This document shows, one piece after another, positions 17,632 to 26,400 of a stretch of DNA of 64,000 bases (its first letter is position 1; each line of letters starts with the position of its first letter). The DNA is taken from NCBI RefSeq assembly GCF_040939785.1, contig NZ_CP162553.1:744001-808000 (forward strand). Direction: 5' to 3'. The notes below the pieces were generated by a model, which ran no database searches, was not told the DNA's origin, and saw nothing but the letters and a program-made list of their open reading frames with translations. Made by a program: the position numbers and the translations under genes. Source of the DNA: Bradyrhizobium lupini. GTDB taxonomy: Bacteria > Pseudomonadota > Alphaproteobacteria > Rhizobiales > Xanthobacteraceae.

Positions 17632-18105
17632 TTACTCCTCGGCGGCGATGCGGTGTTCGGCGCGCACTGCACCCGGCTTCACCTGCTTTGCGCGCGGCAG
17701 CACCAGCGTCAGCAGGCGCAACAGCTTGATCGCCTGCACTTCGTGGGGATGCACGTCCTCGTCCGCGGCCGCGACGCGCTCCGACAGTTCCATCAAATGA
17801 GCCGACAGCGGCAGGTCTGAAACCGGACGCAAATTCTCGATCACCACATTGGCGAAATCCGGCTCCTCGAGTCGTTCAGCAAGCTCGTCGAACATCGCGT
17901 AGAGCCGGTCGTCCGAGATATGCGGCGCCAGCTTGCGATCCCGGATGAACCGGACGACCTCGTCGCGTTCGACCGGCGAAACTTGCCGGTCGGCGACGGC
18001 AACCAGCGCGCCGACGATCACCAGTGCCACCGCAGCCTGCTCGTTCAGGCTGGATGGCTCGGTGATCTCGATTTCGATCGGATTTGAATGCTTGGCGTCG
18101 GACAT
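17632..18105 (-). CDS. TerB family protein (tellurite-resistance/stress)
   Basis: A 157-residue all-helical protein. The acidic EF-like segment AALVAVADRQVSPVERDEVV and the second DEDVHPHEVQAIKLLRLL are the two metal-binding helices typical of TerB domains. The ATG at 18105 (MSDAKHSNPIEIEI) is chosen over one 23 codons upstream because the upstream residues are not family-like. It is the first gene of the TerB - PGPGW - TerC - YqhA cluster, supporting a role in a membrane metal or envelope stress complex. Confidence 0.82.
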   Translation of the reverse strand: MSDAKHSNPIEIEITEPSSLNEQAAVALVIVGALVAVADRQVSPVERDEVVRFIRDRKLAPHISDDRLYAMFDELAERLEEPDFANVVIENLRPVSDLPLSAHLMELSERVAAADEDVHPHEVQAIKLLRLLTLVLPRAKQVKPGAVRAEHRIAAEE

Positions 18106-18417
18106 CGTTGCTCCCTTATCTTGCGAAAGACCGCACGGAGCTGCGATGGGGACGATTCGGTCGGAGAGACTCAAGAAGGCCCGACGATCGGCCGATCCAT
18201 CGCATTCGCGCGGGACAGGTCATCCGACATCACGAGGTTTTGCCGACAGCGTCGACTTCCTCGCCAGAGGGGCCCGGATTCTTGTTCGTTTCACACATAA
18301 AGATGGGGCTGTCGGAATCAAGACGACGCGACTGCGACCAGCCGCCGCATCGGGTTCCGTGTTTCCACATTGGCTAAGCAGTTCTGCGCGCTCCGCACCT
18401 GCGATCATGTCCTTTAC
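18106..18417. other. Intergenic stretch upstream of the TerB cluster, no gene seen
   Basis: No open frame here has a plausible start, composition or family resemblance. It should carry the leftward promoter of the TerB-TerC cluster (directly upstream of 18105). The rest of the gap to 18539 is the inverted repeat described separately. Confidence 0.5.
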
Positions 18418-18519
18418 TGTCATCGCCCGCGCAGGCGGGCGATCCAGTACTCCGAGACGTCCGTAGTTTGTCGAGAAGCCGCAGCGTACTGGATTCCCCG
18501 CCTGCGCGGGCGATGACAG
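18418..18519. repeat. Long imperfect fold-back repeat of REP type
   Basis: The left arm at 18418-18450 (CTGTCATCGCCCGCGCAGGC, then GGGCGATCCAGTAC) is mirrored at 18486-18519 (GTACTGGATTCCCCGCCTGC, then GCGGGCGATGACAG), with a 35-base centre. Each arm also contains its own small CCGC/GCGG hairpin. This is the paired-REP layout common between Bradyrhizobium genes. It lies in the gap between two leftward genes and is 20 bases from the stop of the SnoaL-like gene. Confidence 0.8.
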
Positions 18520-18539
18520 CGGAGTGCGGAGCACTCAGC

Positions 18540-18920
18540 CTACCCCACCTGCTCGACAAGATGCGCCCGCGAGGGCGACGGCTCGAACCTGTCGCCGAAA
18601 TATTGCGTCTCGTGCGCCACGAGGTCGTCGCGGAATTCCATGATACTCACGACGTAAGACGGCACCCCGTCATAGGTCAGCACGAATTCGCTCACCCAGA
18701 GATCGTTACTGCCGACGATCCGCCGAACCGTGAAGCGCTTCTTGTTCGGCTGCACGAACCGGCTCTCTTGAATCTTCCTGCGACCGCGGATGCGCTCGCC
18801 GGACTGCGGATAGTCGAGCACCGCGTCCTCGCGATAGATGTCGTGCTCGGCCTCGAAATCGTTCGCATCCGAAGCATCCCAATGGCGCTGGAGCGCGGCC
18901 AGCTTGCCCTGATCATCCAT
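18540..18920 (-). CDS. SnoaL-like / NTF2-fold protein
   Basis: A 126-residue NTF2-like protein of the SnoaL polyketide-cyclase-like superfamily. The pattern fits: an N-terminal helix (LAALQRHWDASDANDFEAEH), a hydrophobic pocket strand DIYREDAVLDYPQSGERIRG, then VSEFVLTYDGVPSYVVSIME and FRDDLVAHETQYFGDRFEP. Such proteins may bind or act on small hydrophobic ligands; function here is unknown. It is a single leftward gene followed by the fold-back repeat. Confidence 0.85.
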   Translation of the reverse strand: MDDQGKLAALQRHWDASDANDFEAEHDIYREDAVLDYPQSGERIRGRRKIQESRFVQPNKKRFTVRRIVGSNDLWVSEFVLTYDGVPSYVVSIMEFRDDLVAHETQYFGDRFEPSPSRAHLVEQVG

Positions 18921-19087
18921 CGTGATCTCCCGTTGTACCGACTGCGTTTACGTTACGCATTTCAAATTGGCCTCAGCGCCGCCGGTGGCAAGGCTTGCTC
19001 GCAACGTCTAACAACGACTAACGAGCCAAAAACCCCATCCGATGCAATGATGACGGCAGAACCGCGCAGCCAGATCGGGAACACGCA

Positions 19088-20845
19088 ATGGCACGTCTGC
19101 TTTCGGTCAATGTCGGCCTGCCGCGCGACGTCGCTTGGCAGGGTCGGACCGTCCACACCGGCATCTGGAAGGCACAGGTCACAGGCCCGCGCAGGGTGCG
19201 CCGGCTCAACATCGATGGCGACGGCCAGGGCGATACGGCCGGTCATGGCGGCGAACATCGTGCCGTATTCGTCTATCAGGATGAATCCTACCGGTACTGG
19301 CAGGAGCATCTGGGTCGATCGAACCTCGTTCATGGCCAGTTCGGCGAGAACTTTACGGTCGAGGGCCTCGCCGACACCAACGTGTGCATCGGAGACCGCT
19401 ACAGGATCGGCTCCGCGGTGTTCGAAGTGACGCAGCCGCGCGTCACCTGCTACCGTCTCGGCATTCGCATGGACGAGCCGGACATGGCCGCGCTGCTCGT
19501 CAGGCACGGGCGGCCCGGATTCTATTTCCGTGTGATCGAGGAAGGCGACGTCGAAGCCGGTGACGAGATCACACAGATCGCTGTGGGACCCGAGCGCATG
19601 AGCGTGTTCGAGATCAATGCGCTGCTTTACCTGCCGCCTCATCCGCGCGAACGCCTGGAGCGCGCGCTGCGGATTCCCGCGCTGAGCCGCGGCTGGCGCC
19701 GTTCTTTCGAGGCGCTGCTCGAGCAGCAGAAGGACAACAAGACCGCGGGAAACGCCGGGCTTGGGCCGGCGGCGAGCCCAGCTCCGGCCTGGCGCGGATT
19801 CCGCTCCTTTCGCGTGGCGCGAAAGATCGCCGAAAGCGGCAACGTGACGTCGCTGATCCTCGAACCCGCCGACGGACATCCCGTGGCGGCCGCCCTGCCC
19901 GGTCAATTCGTCGTCATCAAGCTCGAGCCCTCCGGTGCGCAGGCGATGACACGCAGCTATTCGCTGTCGGGCGGCGCCGATGCCGCGTCCTATCGCGTCA
20001 GCATCAAGCGCGAAGTTCACGGCGCCGCCAGCCGTTACATTGCCGACGAGCTGCTGGCCGGCGCTGCCGTGCAACTAGGTGCGCCACGCGGCAGTTTCAC
20101 GCTCCGGCAAGATGCACGCCCCGTCATCCTGTTGAGCGCCGCCATCGGCGTCACCCCTTTGCTCGCAATGCTTCACGCGCTCGCCGCCGAAGCGACGACG
20201 CGGGACGTGTGGTGGCTGCACGGCGCTCGCAATGGCCGCGAACATGCGTTCGCCGCCGAGGCGCGCGAATTGCTAGGTGGGCTCTCTCGTCACCATAGCC
20301 ACGTCTGCTACAGCGCGCCTGACCCGGACGATCGTCTCAATGTGGCGTTCGACACAGCCGGACATCTCGACGCACGCCTGCTCCAGACCCTGAGCGTGCC
20401 GCGTGACGGCGATTTCTATCTGTGCGGACCGGCAGGTTTCATGAACGATCTGAAAGCTGGCCTCACCACGTTGGGCGTCGCACCGGATCGCATCCACACC
20501 GAATTGTTCGGCGCCGGACCGTCCTTGACGCCCGGCATAGCGTCCTCCCCGCAGAAGCGGGCGCACCCGCCGATCGGTGCCCCCGGCCCCGGCCCGATGG
20601 TTTCGTTCGCCCGGAGTGGCCTCAATGTCCGCTGGGGACCATCCTATGCCAGCCTGCTGGAATTGGCCGAGGCGTGCGACGTCCCCGTGCGCTGGTCGTG
20701 CCGGACCGGCGTCTGCCACAATTGCGAGAGCGGGTTGATCGCGGGGACGGTTGACTATGCGCCGGATCCGCTCGATCCGCCGGCGGACGGCAATGTCCTG
20801 ATCTGCTGCTCACGACCCCGAAACGACGTCGTGGTTGATCTGTAA
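19088..20845 (+). CDS. MOSC domain - flavin reductase - 2Fe-2S ferredoxin fusion
   Basis: A 585-residue three-part protein. Residues 1-225 are a MOSC domain (HGGEHRAVFVYQDESYRYW, GQFGENFTVEG, PRVTCYRLGIRM with the conserved Cys), likely sulfur or molybdenum-cofactor binding. Residues about 255-480 are a ferredoxin-NADP reductase module (RSYSLSG for flavin, AAIGVTPLLAMLHAL and DGDFYLCGPAGFM for NAD(P)). The end is a plant-type 2Fe-2S domain with Cys538, Cys543, Cys546 and Cys573/574. This is a YiiM-like MOSC joined to a reductase, suggesting reduction of an N-hydroxylated or sulfur compound. The next gene, a redoxin, follows by 15 bases. Confidence 0.93.
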   Translation: MARLLSVNVGLPRDVAWQGRTVHTGIWKAQVTGPRRVRRLNIDGDGQGDTAGHGGEHRAVFVYQDESYRYWQEHLGRSNLVHGQFGENFTVEGLADTNVCIGDRYRIGSAVFEVTQPRVTCYRLGIRMDEPDMAALLVRHGRPGFYFRVIEEGDVEAGDEITQIAVGPERMSVFEINALLYLPPHPRERLERALRIPALSRGWRRSFEALLEQQKDNKTAGNAGLGPAASPAPAWRGFRSFRVARKIAESGNVTSLILEPADGHPVAAALPGQFVVIKLEPSGAQAMTRSYSLSGGADAASYRVSIKREVHGAASRYIADELLAGAAVQLGAPRGSFTLRQDARPVILLSAAIGVTPLLAMLHALAAEATTRDVWWLHGARNGREHAFAAEARELLGGLSRHHSHVCYSAPDPDDRLNVAFDTAGHLDARLLQTLSVPRDGDFYLCGPAGFMNDLKAGLTTLGVAPDRIHTELFGAGPSLTPGIASSPQKRAHPPIGAPGPGPMVSFARSGLNVRWGPSYASLLELAEACDVPVRWSCRTGVCHNCESGLIAGTVDYAPDPLDPPADGNVLICCSRPRNDVVVDL

Positions 20846-20860
20846 AAGTGGGAGAGCGCA

Positions 20861-21457
20861 ATGCGACCTGACATGATGCCGGGAGTAACCTTCCCGGATT
20901 ACGAACTCAGCGACCACACCGGCAAGCACCGGAAGCTCTCCGAACTGCAGGCGGGCGATCCAATGGTGCTCGTGCTCGGCCGCGGCGGATTTTGTCCCAA
21001 GGATCGTCGCCAGGCCGAAGGCTTGCTGCAACTCCATCGCGAGATGGAGGTGGGCTATTGCCGGATGGTCACGATCACGACCGACAACATCACCCAGACC
21101 AGCGAATATCGCAGCGGCGTCGGAGCGCACTGGCCCTTTCTCTCGGATTTGCGGCGCCTCGTTCAGAAGGATCTCGACATCGCCGAATACACCGACCCCG
21201 TCCATAATCCGATGATTCCGCACGTGATCGTGCTCGAGCCCGGCCTCGTCATTCACAAGATCTACAACGGCTACTGGTTCTTCGGCCGTCCAACCGTCGA
21301 AGAGCTCCGCCAGGACCTCAGGGCAGTCGGCATGAAGTGCCGGCCGGATTGGGACATCGCGGCGCCCGGCCTCAGGGCACTGTGGGACCAGGGCCGCAGG
21401 GAGCATTTTCATCCCTACGGCAAGGCTTACGTCGAAACTCTCGGCGAACGGGATTAG
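20861..21457 (+). CDS. Redoxin/peroxiredoxin-like protein
   Basis: A 198-residue thioredoxin-fold protein of the AhpC/TSA class. A strand-turn MVLVLGRGGFCPKDRRQ puts a lone Cys (C45) where the peroxidatic Cys should be, but the usual P-x-x-x-T/S-x-x-C is absent; GRGG replaces it. Later blocks (VGAHWPFLSDLRRLVQKDLD, PMIPHVIVLEPGLVIHKIYN) fit the family. A GGGAGA ribosome site precedes the ATG. It sits 15 bases after the MOSC-reductase fusion, so it probably shares an operon and may receive electrons from it (inference). Confidence 0.8.
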   Translation: MRPDMMPGVTFPDYELSDHTGKHRKLSELQAGDPMVLVLGRGGFCPKDRRQAEGLLQLHREMEVGYCRMVTITTDNITQTSEYRSGVGAHWPFLSDLRRLVQKDLDIAEYTDPVHNPMIPHVIVLEPGLVIHKIYNGYWFFGRPTVEELRQDLRAVGMKCRPDWDIAAPGLRALWDQGRREHFHPYGKAYVETLGERD

Positions 21458-21459
21458 AA

Positions 21460-21507
21460 CCACATTCCGACATCGTCCGCCCGGGCGAATGCCGGTTCGG
21501 AATGTGG
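21460..21507. promoter_or_regulatory. Inverted repeat spanning the start of the MocR regulator gene
   Basis: CCACATTCCGA at 21460-21470 and TCGGAATGTGG at 21497-21507 are perfect 11-bp inverted arms separated by 26 bases. They begin 2 bases after the redoxin stop and cover the first candidate ATG (21502) of the MocR gene. They may be an autoregulatory operator or an RNA hairpin; no T-run follows, so a terminator is less likely. Confidence 0.5.
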
Positions 21508-22962
21508 ATGATCCAGATGAAGACCAATCCCGACCGCATGGGCGCGCGCCAGATCTACGAGGCTTTGAGAGATCAGATCCTGGCGAGGGTGTATGGGATC
21601 GACGGGGTGCTGCCGTCCTCCCGCGCGCTGGCCGGTGAGATGGGCGTGGCGCGCTCGACCGTCACGATCGCCTACGAACAGCTCGCCGCCGAAGGCTTCA
21701 TCGAGACACGCCATGGCGCGCGACCGCGTGTGGCTCGCGCCGTCGTCGAGCGAGGACGCACGCGCGTAGTGTCGCGGCCGTCGGCGCGGAAGGTGCGGCT
21801 GTCGGCCTTCGGGAGCCGGTTGCTTCAAGACCCGCCGCGCTGGTCTGAGCCGCCGCGCGGGCTCGTCGCGAACTTCCGCTATGGCGAGCTCGCGCCGTCG
21901 GATTTCCCGGTACTGGCATGGAAAAAGGCCGTGACCGCTGCGATGGCGCGCAAGCCCGAACGGCTGGCCTATGACGATCCCTGCGGAGCGCTGCGGCTGC
22001 GGACCGCGCTTCAAGGCTATCTGTGGCGGTCGCGTAGCGTCCGCTGCGAGGTCGATCAGATCGTGGTCGTGAACGGCTCGCAGCAGGGCCTCGACATCTG
22101 CGCGCGCCTGCTGCTCGATGCCGGCGACCGCTTCGTGATGGAGGATCCCGGCTACCAGATGGCGCGGCATACTTTCGCAGCAACGGGCGCCGAGGCGATC
22201 CCGATTCCCGTCGACGTGGACGGACTGGAGACAGCGCGGCTCGATGGCGTCGAAGCCCGCCTCGCCTATGTCACGCCGTCGCACCAATATCCGCTCGGCG
22301 GCGTCATGCCGATCGGCCGCCGGCACCAATTGCTCGCCTGGGCCAGGGCAAACGACGCCTACGTGATCGAGGACGATTACGACGGCGAGTATCGCTACGA
22401 TACCAAGCCGATCCCGCCGCTGCACGCGCTGGAAGGCGGCGGCAATGTGATCTATCTCGGCACCGTCTCCAAGACGCTCTCGCCGACCTTGCGGATCGGC
22501 TTTCTGGTGGTGCCCTCCGCCCTGCGATCCCTGATCGCCGCCGCCAAGCAGATCATGGACCGGCACACGCCGCTGATCGAACAGGACGCTCTCGCGTCGA
22601 TGCTGGAAAGCGGCGCCTATGACGGCCACATCAGGCGCGTGCGCCGGCGCAACGCCGAACGCCAGCGGGCGCTGCTCGACGCGCTTCGCCGCAGGTTCGG
22701 GGACCGCGTCCGGATCGAGGGCACGGCCGCCGGCCTGCACATCGTGGCGTGGTTCGACGACCTGCCGCAGAAGCGAGAGGACGCGTTGATCAAGGCGGCC
22801 CATGCAAAGGGCGTCGGCATCTATTCCGTCTCTGCGCTGTTCGTCGGACCTCGCCGACCGCGGAAGACGGTCGGCCTCGTCATGGGCTATTCGGCATTGG
22901 AGGTGGCACAGATCGAGCGCGGCTGCAGGCTTCTCGCACAAGCCGTCGCCAAACTGGACTGA
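21502..22962 (+). CDS. MocR/PdxR-type regulator (GntR HTH plus aminotransferase-like domain)
   Basis: A 486-residue fusion of a GntR winged helix ([60 protein letters not shown]) and a fold type I aminotransferase domain ([32 protein letters not shown], and the PLP Lys in [17 protein letters not shown]). MocR proteins use PLP or a PLP adduct as a signal and control vitamin B6, GABA or taurine genes. ATGs at 21502, 21508 and 21517 are possible starts; the hairpin at 21460-21507 argues for 21508 or 21517. The paiB frame lies 73 bases downstream. Confidence 0.92.
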   Translation: MWMIQMKTNPDRMGARQIYEALRDQILARVYGIDGVLPSSRALAGEMGVARSTVTIAYEQLAAEGFIETRHGARPRVARAVVERGRTRVVSRPSARKVRLSAFGSRLLQDPPRWSEPPRGLVANFRYGELAPSDFPVLAWKKAVTAAMARKPERLAYDDPCGALRLRTALQGYLWRSRSVRCEVDQIVVVNGSQQGLDICARLLLDAGDRFVMEDPGYQMARHTFAATGAEAIPIPVDVDGLETARLDGVEARLAYVTPSHQYPLGGVMPIGRRHQLLAWARANDAYVIEDDYDGEYRYDTKPIPPLHALEGGGNVIYLGTVSKTLSPTLRIGFLVVPSALRSLIAAAKQIMDRHTPLIEQDALASMLESGAYDGHIRRVRRRNAERQRALLDALRRRFGDRVRIEGTAAGLHIVAWFDDLPQKREDALIKAAHAKGVGIYSVSALFVGPRRPRKTVGLVMGYSALEVAQIERGCRLLAQAVAKLD

Positions 22963-23035
22963 TCAAATAGACGATAACTGGCAGTTTCTTACAGGCCAGA
23001 TTCCGGCTATCTCCAGAGCAACACCGGAGATAGAC

Positions 23036-23661
23036 ATGTACATCCCTCCCGCCTTCAAGGACGACATCGAGAGCATCCGAGCGACCATTCGCGGCGCCCG
23101 CCTCGCCAGCCTGGTCACGGCCACCAGCGAAGGCCCCGTCGCCACGCCGCTGCCGCTGCTTCTCGACGAGAGCGAAGGCGAACATGGCGTGCTGTACGGA
23201 CATGTGGCGAAAGCCAACCCGCAATGGAAACTGCCGCCGATCGGAGATGCGCTGGCGATCTTCAGCGGTCCCGACGCCTATGTGACGCCGTCCTGGTACG
23301 CGACCAAGCAGGAAACCGAAAAGGTCGTGCCGACCTGGAACTACGTCGCGGTGCATGCCTACGGCCCGGTCGAATTCTTCCAGGAGCCCGAGCGCCTGCT
23401 CGACGCCGTGACGCGGCTCACGAATAGGCATGAAGGATCGCGTGCAAAGCCGTGGGCCGTTACCGATGCCCCCGAAGATTTCATCGCAACTCAGCTGCGC
23501 GGAATCGTCGGCGTGCGGATTCCGTCGTGCGGTTCGAAGGCAAGCGCAAGATGAGCCAGAACCGTCCCGAGGCTGACCGTGTCGGCGTCGCGCAAGGTCT
23601 CGCAGCGAGCGAGAACGCTGGTGATCGCGAGGTTGCGCCATTGATTCCGGTTCCGGTTTAG
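23036..23661 (+). pseudogene. paiB: PaiB-type FMN-binding negative regulator, split by a -1 frameshift
   Basis: The first frame begins [19 protein letters not shown] and carries the PaiB blocks [44 protein letters not shown] and [13 protein letters not shown], and ends [15 protein letters not shown] before changing sense at about 23522. The next frame then reads [20 protein letters not shown] and on to VAPLIPVPV, the normal PaiB C-terminus. Adding one G at CCG|TC (CCGTC to CCGGTC) restores IPVVRFEGK, as in intact relatives. It is therefore a broken gene or a one-base error. PaiB homologues bind FMN and are linked to sporulation/protease control in Bacillus; here it follows MocR. Confidence 0.85.
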
Positions 23662-23752
23662 TAGCCACTTGGTTCCGACACTCGCTGTCGGGAACCATCG
23701 TCCTGTCAGGTTCGTTGATACATTTCAGCAAGCATCTCCTGACGGAATTCCT

Positions 23753-24580
23753 ATGTGCCGCTGGATCGCATACCGGGGCGAGACCACGTCCTTCGAGCCC
23801 TATGTCACCGAGCCCGAGCATTCGCTCATCGCGCAAAGCATCCGCTCGCTCCAGTCGACGGCGGGCTCGAATGGCGACGGCTTTGGTCTCGGCTGGTACG
23901 GTGAGCATCCGGAGCCTGGTCTTTATCGTGAAACACGCCCCGCTTGGTCGGACGAAAATCTCCGCTACCTCTGCCGCCATTTGCGCTCGCATCTGTTCTT
24001 CGCCCATGTGCGCGCCGCCACCGGCACGGCAGTGACGCGGCAGAACTGCCATCCCTTTGCCTGCGGCCAGTGGATGTTCATGCACAATGGTTTCGTCGGC
24101 AGCTGGAATCGCCTACGGCGCAAGGTCGAGGCGCTGATCCCCGATGCCTACTACCCCTCGCGGACAGGCACGACCGATTCGGAAGCCGTGTTTCTCGCCA
24201 TGATGGGCGCGGGTCTCGACGCCGATCCGCTCGGCGCAACGCATCGCGTGCTGCGAGCCCTCGTCGGCCTCGTCAACGAAGGCGAGCTTCGTGAGCGGCT
24301 ACGCTTCACCAGCGCCATCGCCAACGGCCGGGATCTCTATGCCTTCCGGGTTGCGGTCAACGATGCCGCCAACACGCTCTATTTCCGCGAGGCTGGCGGC
24401 CAAGTCATCGTCGTCTCCGAGCCGTTCGACAAGGAAACAGACTGGACGGAAGTGCCCGCGAATCACGCGCTGGTCGCACGTGCGTCCGAGAGCGCGAAAA
24501 TTGTTCCGTTCGATCTTGCAATTTCCAGTGAGGTCGACGCGGAACCCGCTCCTGCCAGAAGGATTATCGCCCGCGGGTAA
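23753..24580 (+). CDS. Class II glutamine amidotransferase (YafJ/EgtC-like)
   Basis: A 275-residue Ntn-hydrolase amidotransferase. The start is fixed by the catalytic Cys, which must become residue 1 after Met removal: MCRWIAYRGE at 23753. Further family blocks are GSNGDGFGLGWYGE, FFAHVRAATGTAVTRQNCHP and CGQWMFMHNGFVGSWNRLRR, with GTTDSEAVFLAMMG as the substrate loop. It hydrolyses glutamine-like gamma-glutamyl amides; the acceptor is unknown. It lies 21 bases upstream of a YbdK-type carboxylate-amine ligase, a functional partner in ergothioneine-like pathways (EgtA/EgtC logic), though no EgtB/D is here. Confidence 0.9.
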   Translation: MCRWIAYRGETTSFEPYVTEPEHSLIAQSIRSLQSTAGSNGDGFGLGWYGEHPEPGLYRETRPAWSDENLRYLCRHLRSHLFFAHVRAATGTAVTRQNCHPFACGQWMFMHNGFVGSWNRLRRKVEALIPDAYYPSRTGTTDSEAVFLAMMGAGLDADPLGATHRVLRALVGLVNEGELRERLRFTSAIANGRDLYAFRVAVNDAANTLYFREAGGQVIVVSEPFDKETDWTEVPANHALVARASESAKIVPFDLAISSEVDAEPAPARRIIARG

Positions 24581-24601
24581 ATACCTTGGCCGGGTGGCAC
24601 G

Positions 24602-25828
24602 ATGACATTGGCGTCAGACGTCTTGAAACTGCTGCGGCTTGATTCCTCCGAGGACAGGCAGCACCTCGTCATTCGCTCGGCCGGCGGACGCGGCAAGGCT
24701 GCGGAATATTCGTTCGGTATCGAGGAGGAATACTTCCTCGCCGATCGCCGCAGCCTGGAGGTCGCGATCCAGACCCCCAATGAGCTATTCGAATCTGCGA
24801 ATTGGTCGACAGGCGGCCAGGCGATGCGGGAGATGTTACAGTCGCAGCTCGAGGTCGCCACCAACGTGCATGTCGACGTCGCCGACGCGCGCGAAGAGCT
24901 TCGCTTCCTGCGTCGCGAAGTCGCAAACGTCGCGGCACAATACGGCTTCGTGATCATGGCCTGCGGCACGCACCCGACCGCGGTCTGGCGCATGTCGCAG
25001 CCGAGCCCGAAGCCACGCTACGAGGAGATGATTGAGGATCTGCGCAGCATCGGCCACCGCAACCTGATGTGCGGCATGCACGTGCACGTCCAGTTGCCCG
25101 ATCCCGAAAAGCGCATGGCGGTGATGCGAGCGATGCTGCCGCATCTGCCCTTGTTCATCGCCCTGTCGGCCTCCTCCCCGTTCTGGAATTCACACAAGAC
25201 CGGACTGAAGGGCTATCGGCTCGCCGCCTATTCCGAGCTGCCGCGCACTGGCCTGCCCGAATTATTCGAGAGCCGGCAGGATTACGACGAATATGTCGGC
25301 GCGTTGCAGCGCTCGGGCGTGATCCCCGATGAAAGTCACATCTGGTGGGCCATGCGCCCCTCGATGAAGCACCCGACCCTCGAGCTGCGTGCGCCCGATA
25401 CCTGCACCTTCGTCGACGACGCCGTTGCCATTGCCTCGCTCTATCGCTGCCTGACCCGCTATCTCTACCTGCGACCTCATCTCTCGAAAGAGGTCACCGC
25501 GGTCGAACGCGCAATTGCGGTGGAAAACAAATGGCGCGCCCAGCGCTACGGCACCGATTGCATCTTTGCCTCCAAGGACGGGCCGGTCGAGATCTCCGAG
25601 CTGCTCTCCCGTGTGATCGAGCACATCGCCGAAGACGCCGCCGCGCTGAACTGCATGGCCGAGGTCGAACACTGTCGCACCATCGTCGAACGCGGCAGCT
25701 CGGCCGAATTCCAGCTTCGCGCCTTCCGCGACAATGCGGAAGATATCGCCGCCGTGTCGCGCTGGATCGCAGACGCGACGATCTCGGGCACGAGCACCCC
25801 CGCCGCAGGCGTTCCCGCGCCTTCATAG
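24602..25828 (+). CDS. YbdK-type carboxylate-amine ligase (glutamate-cysteine ligase GCS2 family)
   Basis: A 408-residue GCS2-family ATP-dependent ligase. Family motifs: FGIEEEYFLADRRSLEV, LQSQLEVATNVHVDVADA, MACGTHPTAVWRMSQPSPK, CGMHVHVQLPDPEKR, and SHIWWAMRPSMKHPTLELRA. It makes an amide bond between a carboxylate (glutamate-like) and an amine; YbdK has weak glutamate-cysteine ligase activity. The upstream amidotransferase and this ligase are close (21 bases), suggesting one pathway. The tail from residue 390 is a short Ala/Pro/Thr extension. Confidence 0.92.
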   Translation: MTLASDVLKLLRLDSSEDRQHLVIRSAGGRGKAAEYSFGIEEEYFLADRRSLEVAIQTPNELFESANWSTGGQAMREMLQSQLEVATNVHVDVADAREELRFLRREVANVAAQYGFVIMACGTHPTAVWRMSQPSPKPRYEEMIEDLRSIGHRNLMCGMHVHVQLPDPEKRMAVMRAMLPHLPLFIALSASSPFWNSHKTGLKGYRLAAYSELPRTGLPELFESRQDYDEYVGALQRSGVIPDESHIWWAMRPSMKHPTLELRAPDTCTFVDDAVAIASLYRCLTRYLYLRPHLSKEVTAVERAIAVENKWRAQRYGTDCIFASKDGPVEISELLSRVIEHIAEDAAALNCMAEVEHCRTIVERGSSAEFQLRAFRDNAEDIAAVSRWIADATISGTSTPAAGVPAPS

Positions 25829-25891
25829 CGCCCGCGCAAGCTTCGCGAGCAACAATGTCGGTCCTGAATGCGTAAGGTCGCGGAGAGAACG

Positions 25892-26077
25892 ATGAATCAC
25901 GTCAAATGTTGCGCTGGCTGTGGCCATGGCCTCATTCCGATGCTCTCGGCCAAAGGGCGCGCGGAGCTCAGCTGCCTCTGGTGCGAGCTCATCGAGGCGC
26001 GTGCAGTGGACATGGCGAAGTGGGCTGACAGCCCGTACGGCAAGCCCGAGCGGACCGTCCGTCGAGCTTTCGAATGA
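25892..26077 (+). CDS. Small CxxC zinc-ribbon peptide
   Basis: A 61-residue peptide: MNHVKCCAGCGHGLIPMLSA, then SCLWCELIEARAVDMAKWAD. Two CxxC pairs (CAGC and CLWC) spaced by about 20 residues could bind one zinc. The ATG at 25892 has a GGAGAG ribosome site 5 bases before; an ATG at 25868 adds eight residues. It lies 63 bases downstream of the ligase and may belong to that operon. No family recognised. Confidence 0.6.
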   Translation: MNHVKCCAGCGHGLIPMLSAKGRAELSCLWCELIEARAVDMAKWADSPYGKPERTVRRAFE

Positions 26078-26400
26078 ACGGCTTCAGACACCCGGCCGCC
26101 GACTTCTCCTGATCGGCGCAGCTGCGCATCCGCGCCAGAATGCCGCCAAATTAGACAAGACACGTCTCGTCACCAGGATTGCAGACTGGGCGAACATGGC
26201 CATGCAGGCTGGTCAAGCGTGTCATCTAACCTCAAGTGCAACCTCGATTTTTCATCGCGTGGCGGCGAGTCGCAAAGCCTTGCGTGCCGCGCACCGCCTC
26301 GACTGGCCTAAAATTCGCAAGGCAGCATCAGGCCTGATCCCCTGCTCTCAGCAAGATGCGTGCGCCGAGACAGGGTGAGCGGGCCAGATCGGAGAATGCC
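26078..26400. other. Intergenic stretch, no gene seen
   Basis: 323 bases between the zinc-ribbon peptide and the cupin gene. Open frames here look like chance reading. No repeat or terminator with a T-run was seen. The promoter of the cupin gene is presumably in the last 100 bases. Confidence 0.5.

Noticed and set aside
21454..22941. 495-codon frame antisense to the MocR gene
   Set aside because: Shadow frame; the MocR PLP-binding and HTH motifs are on the other strand.
23753..25828. An ergothioneine biosynthesis cluster
   Set aside because: The amidotransferase and ligase resemble EgtC/EgtA logic, but no EgtB (DinB/FGE-sulfatase) or EgtD (methyltransferase) gene is present in the window.
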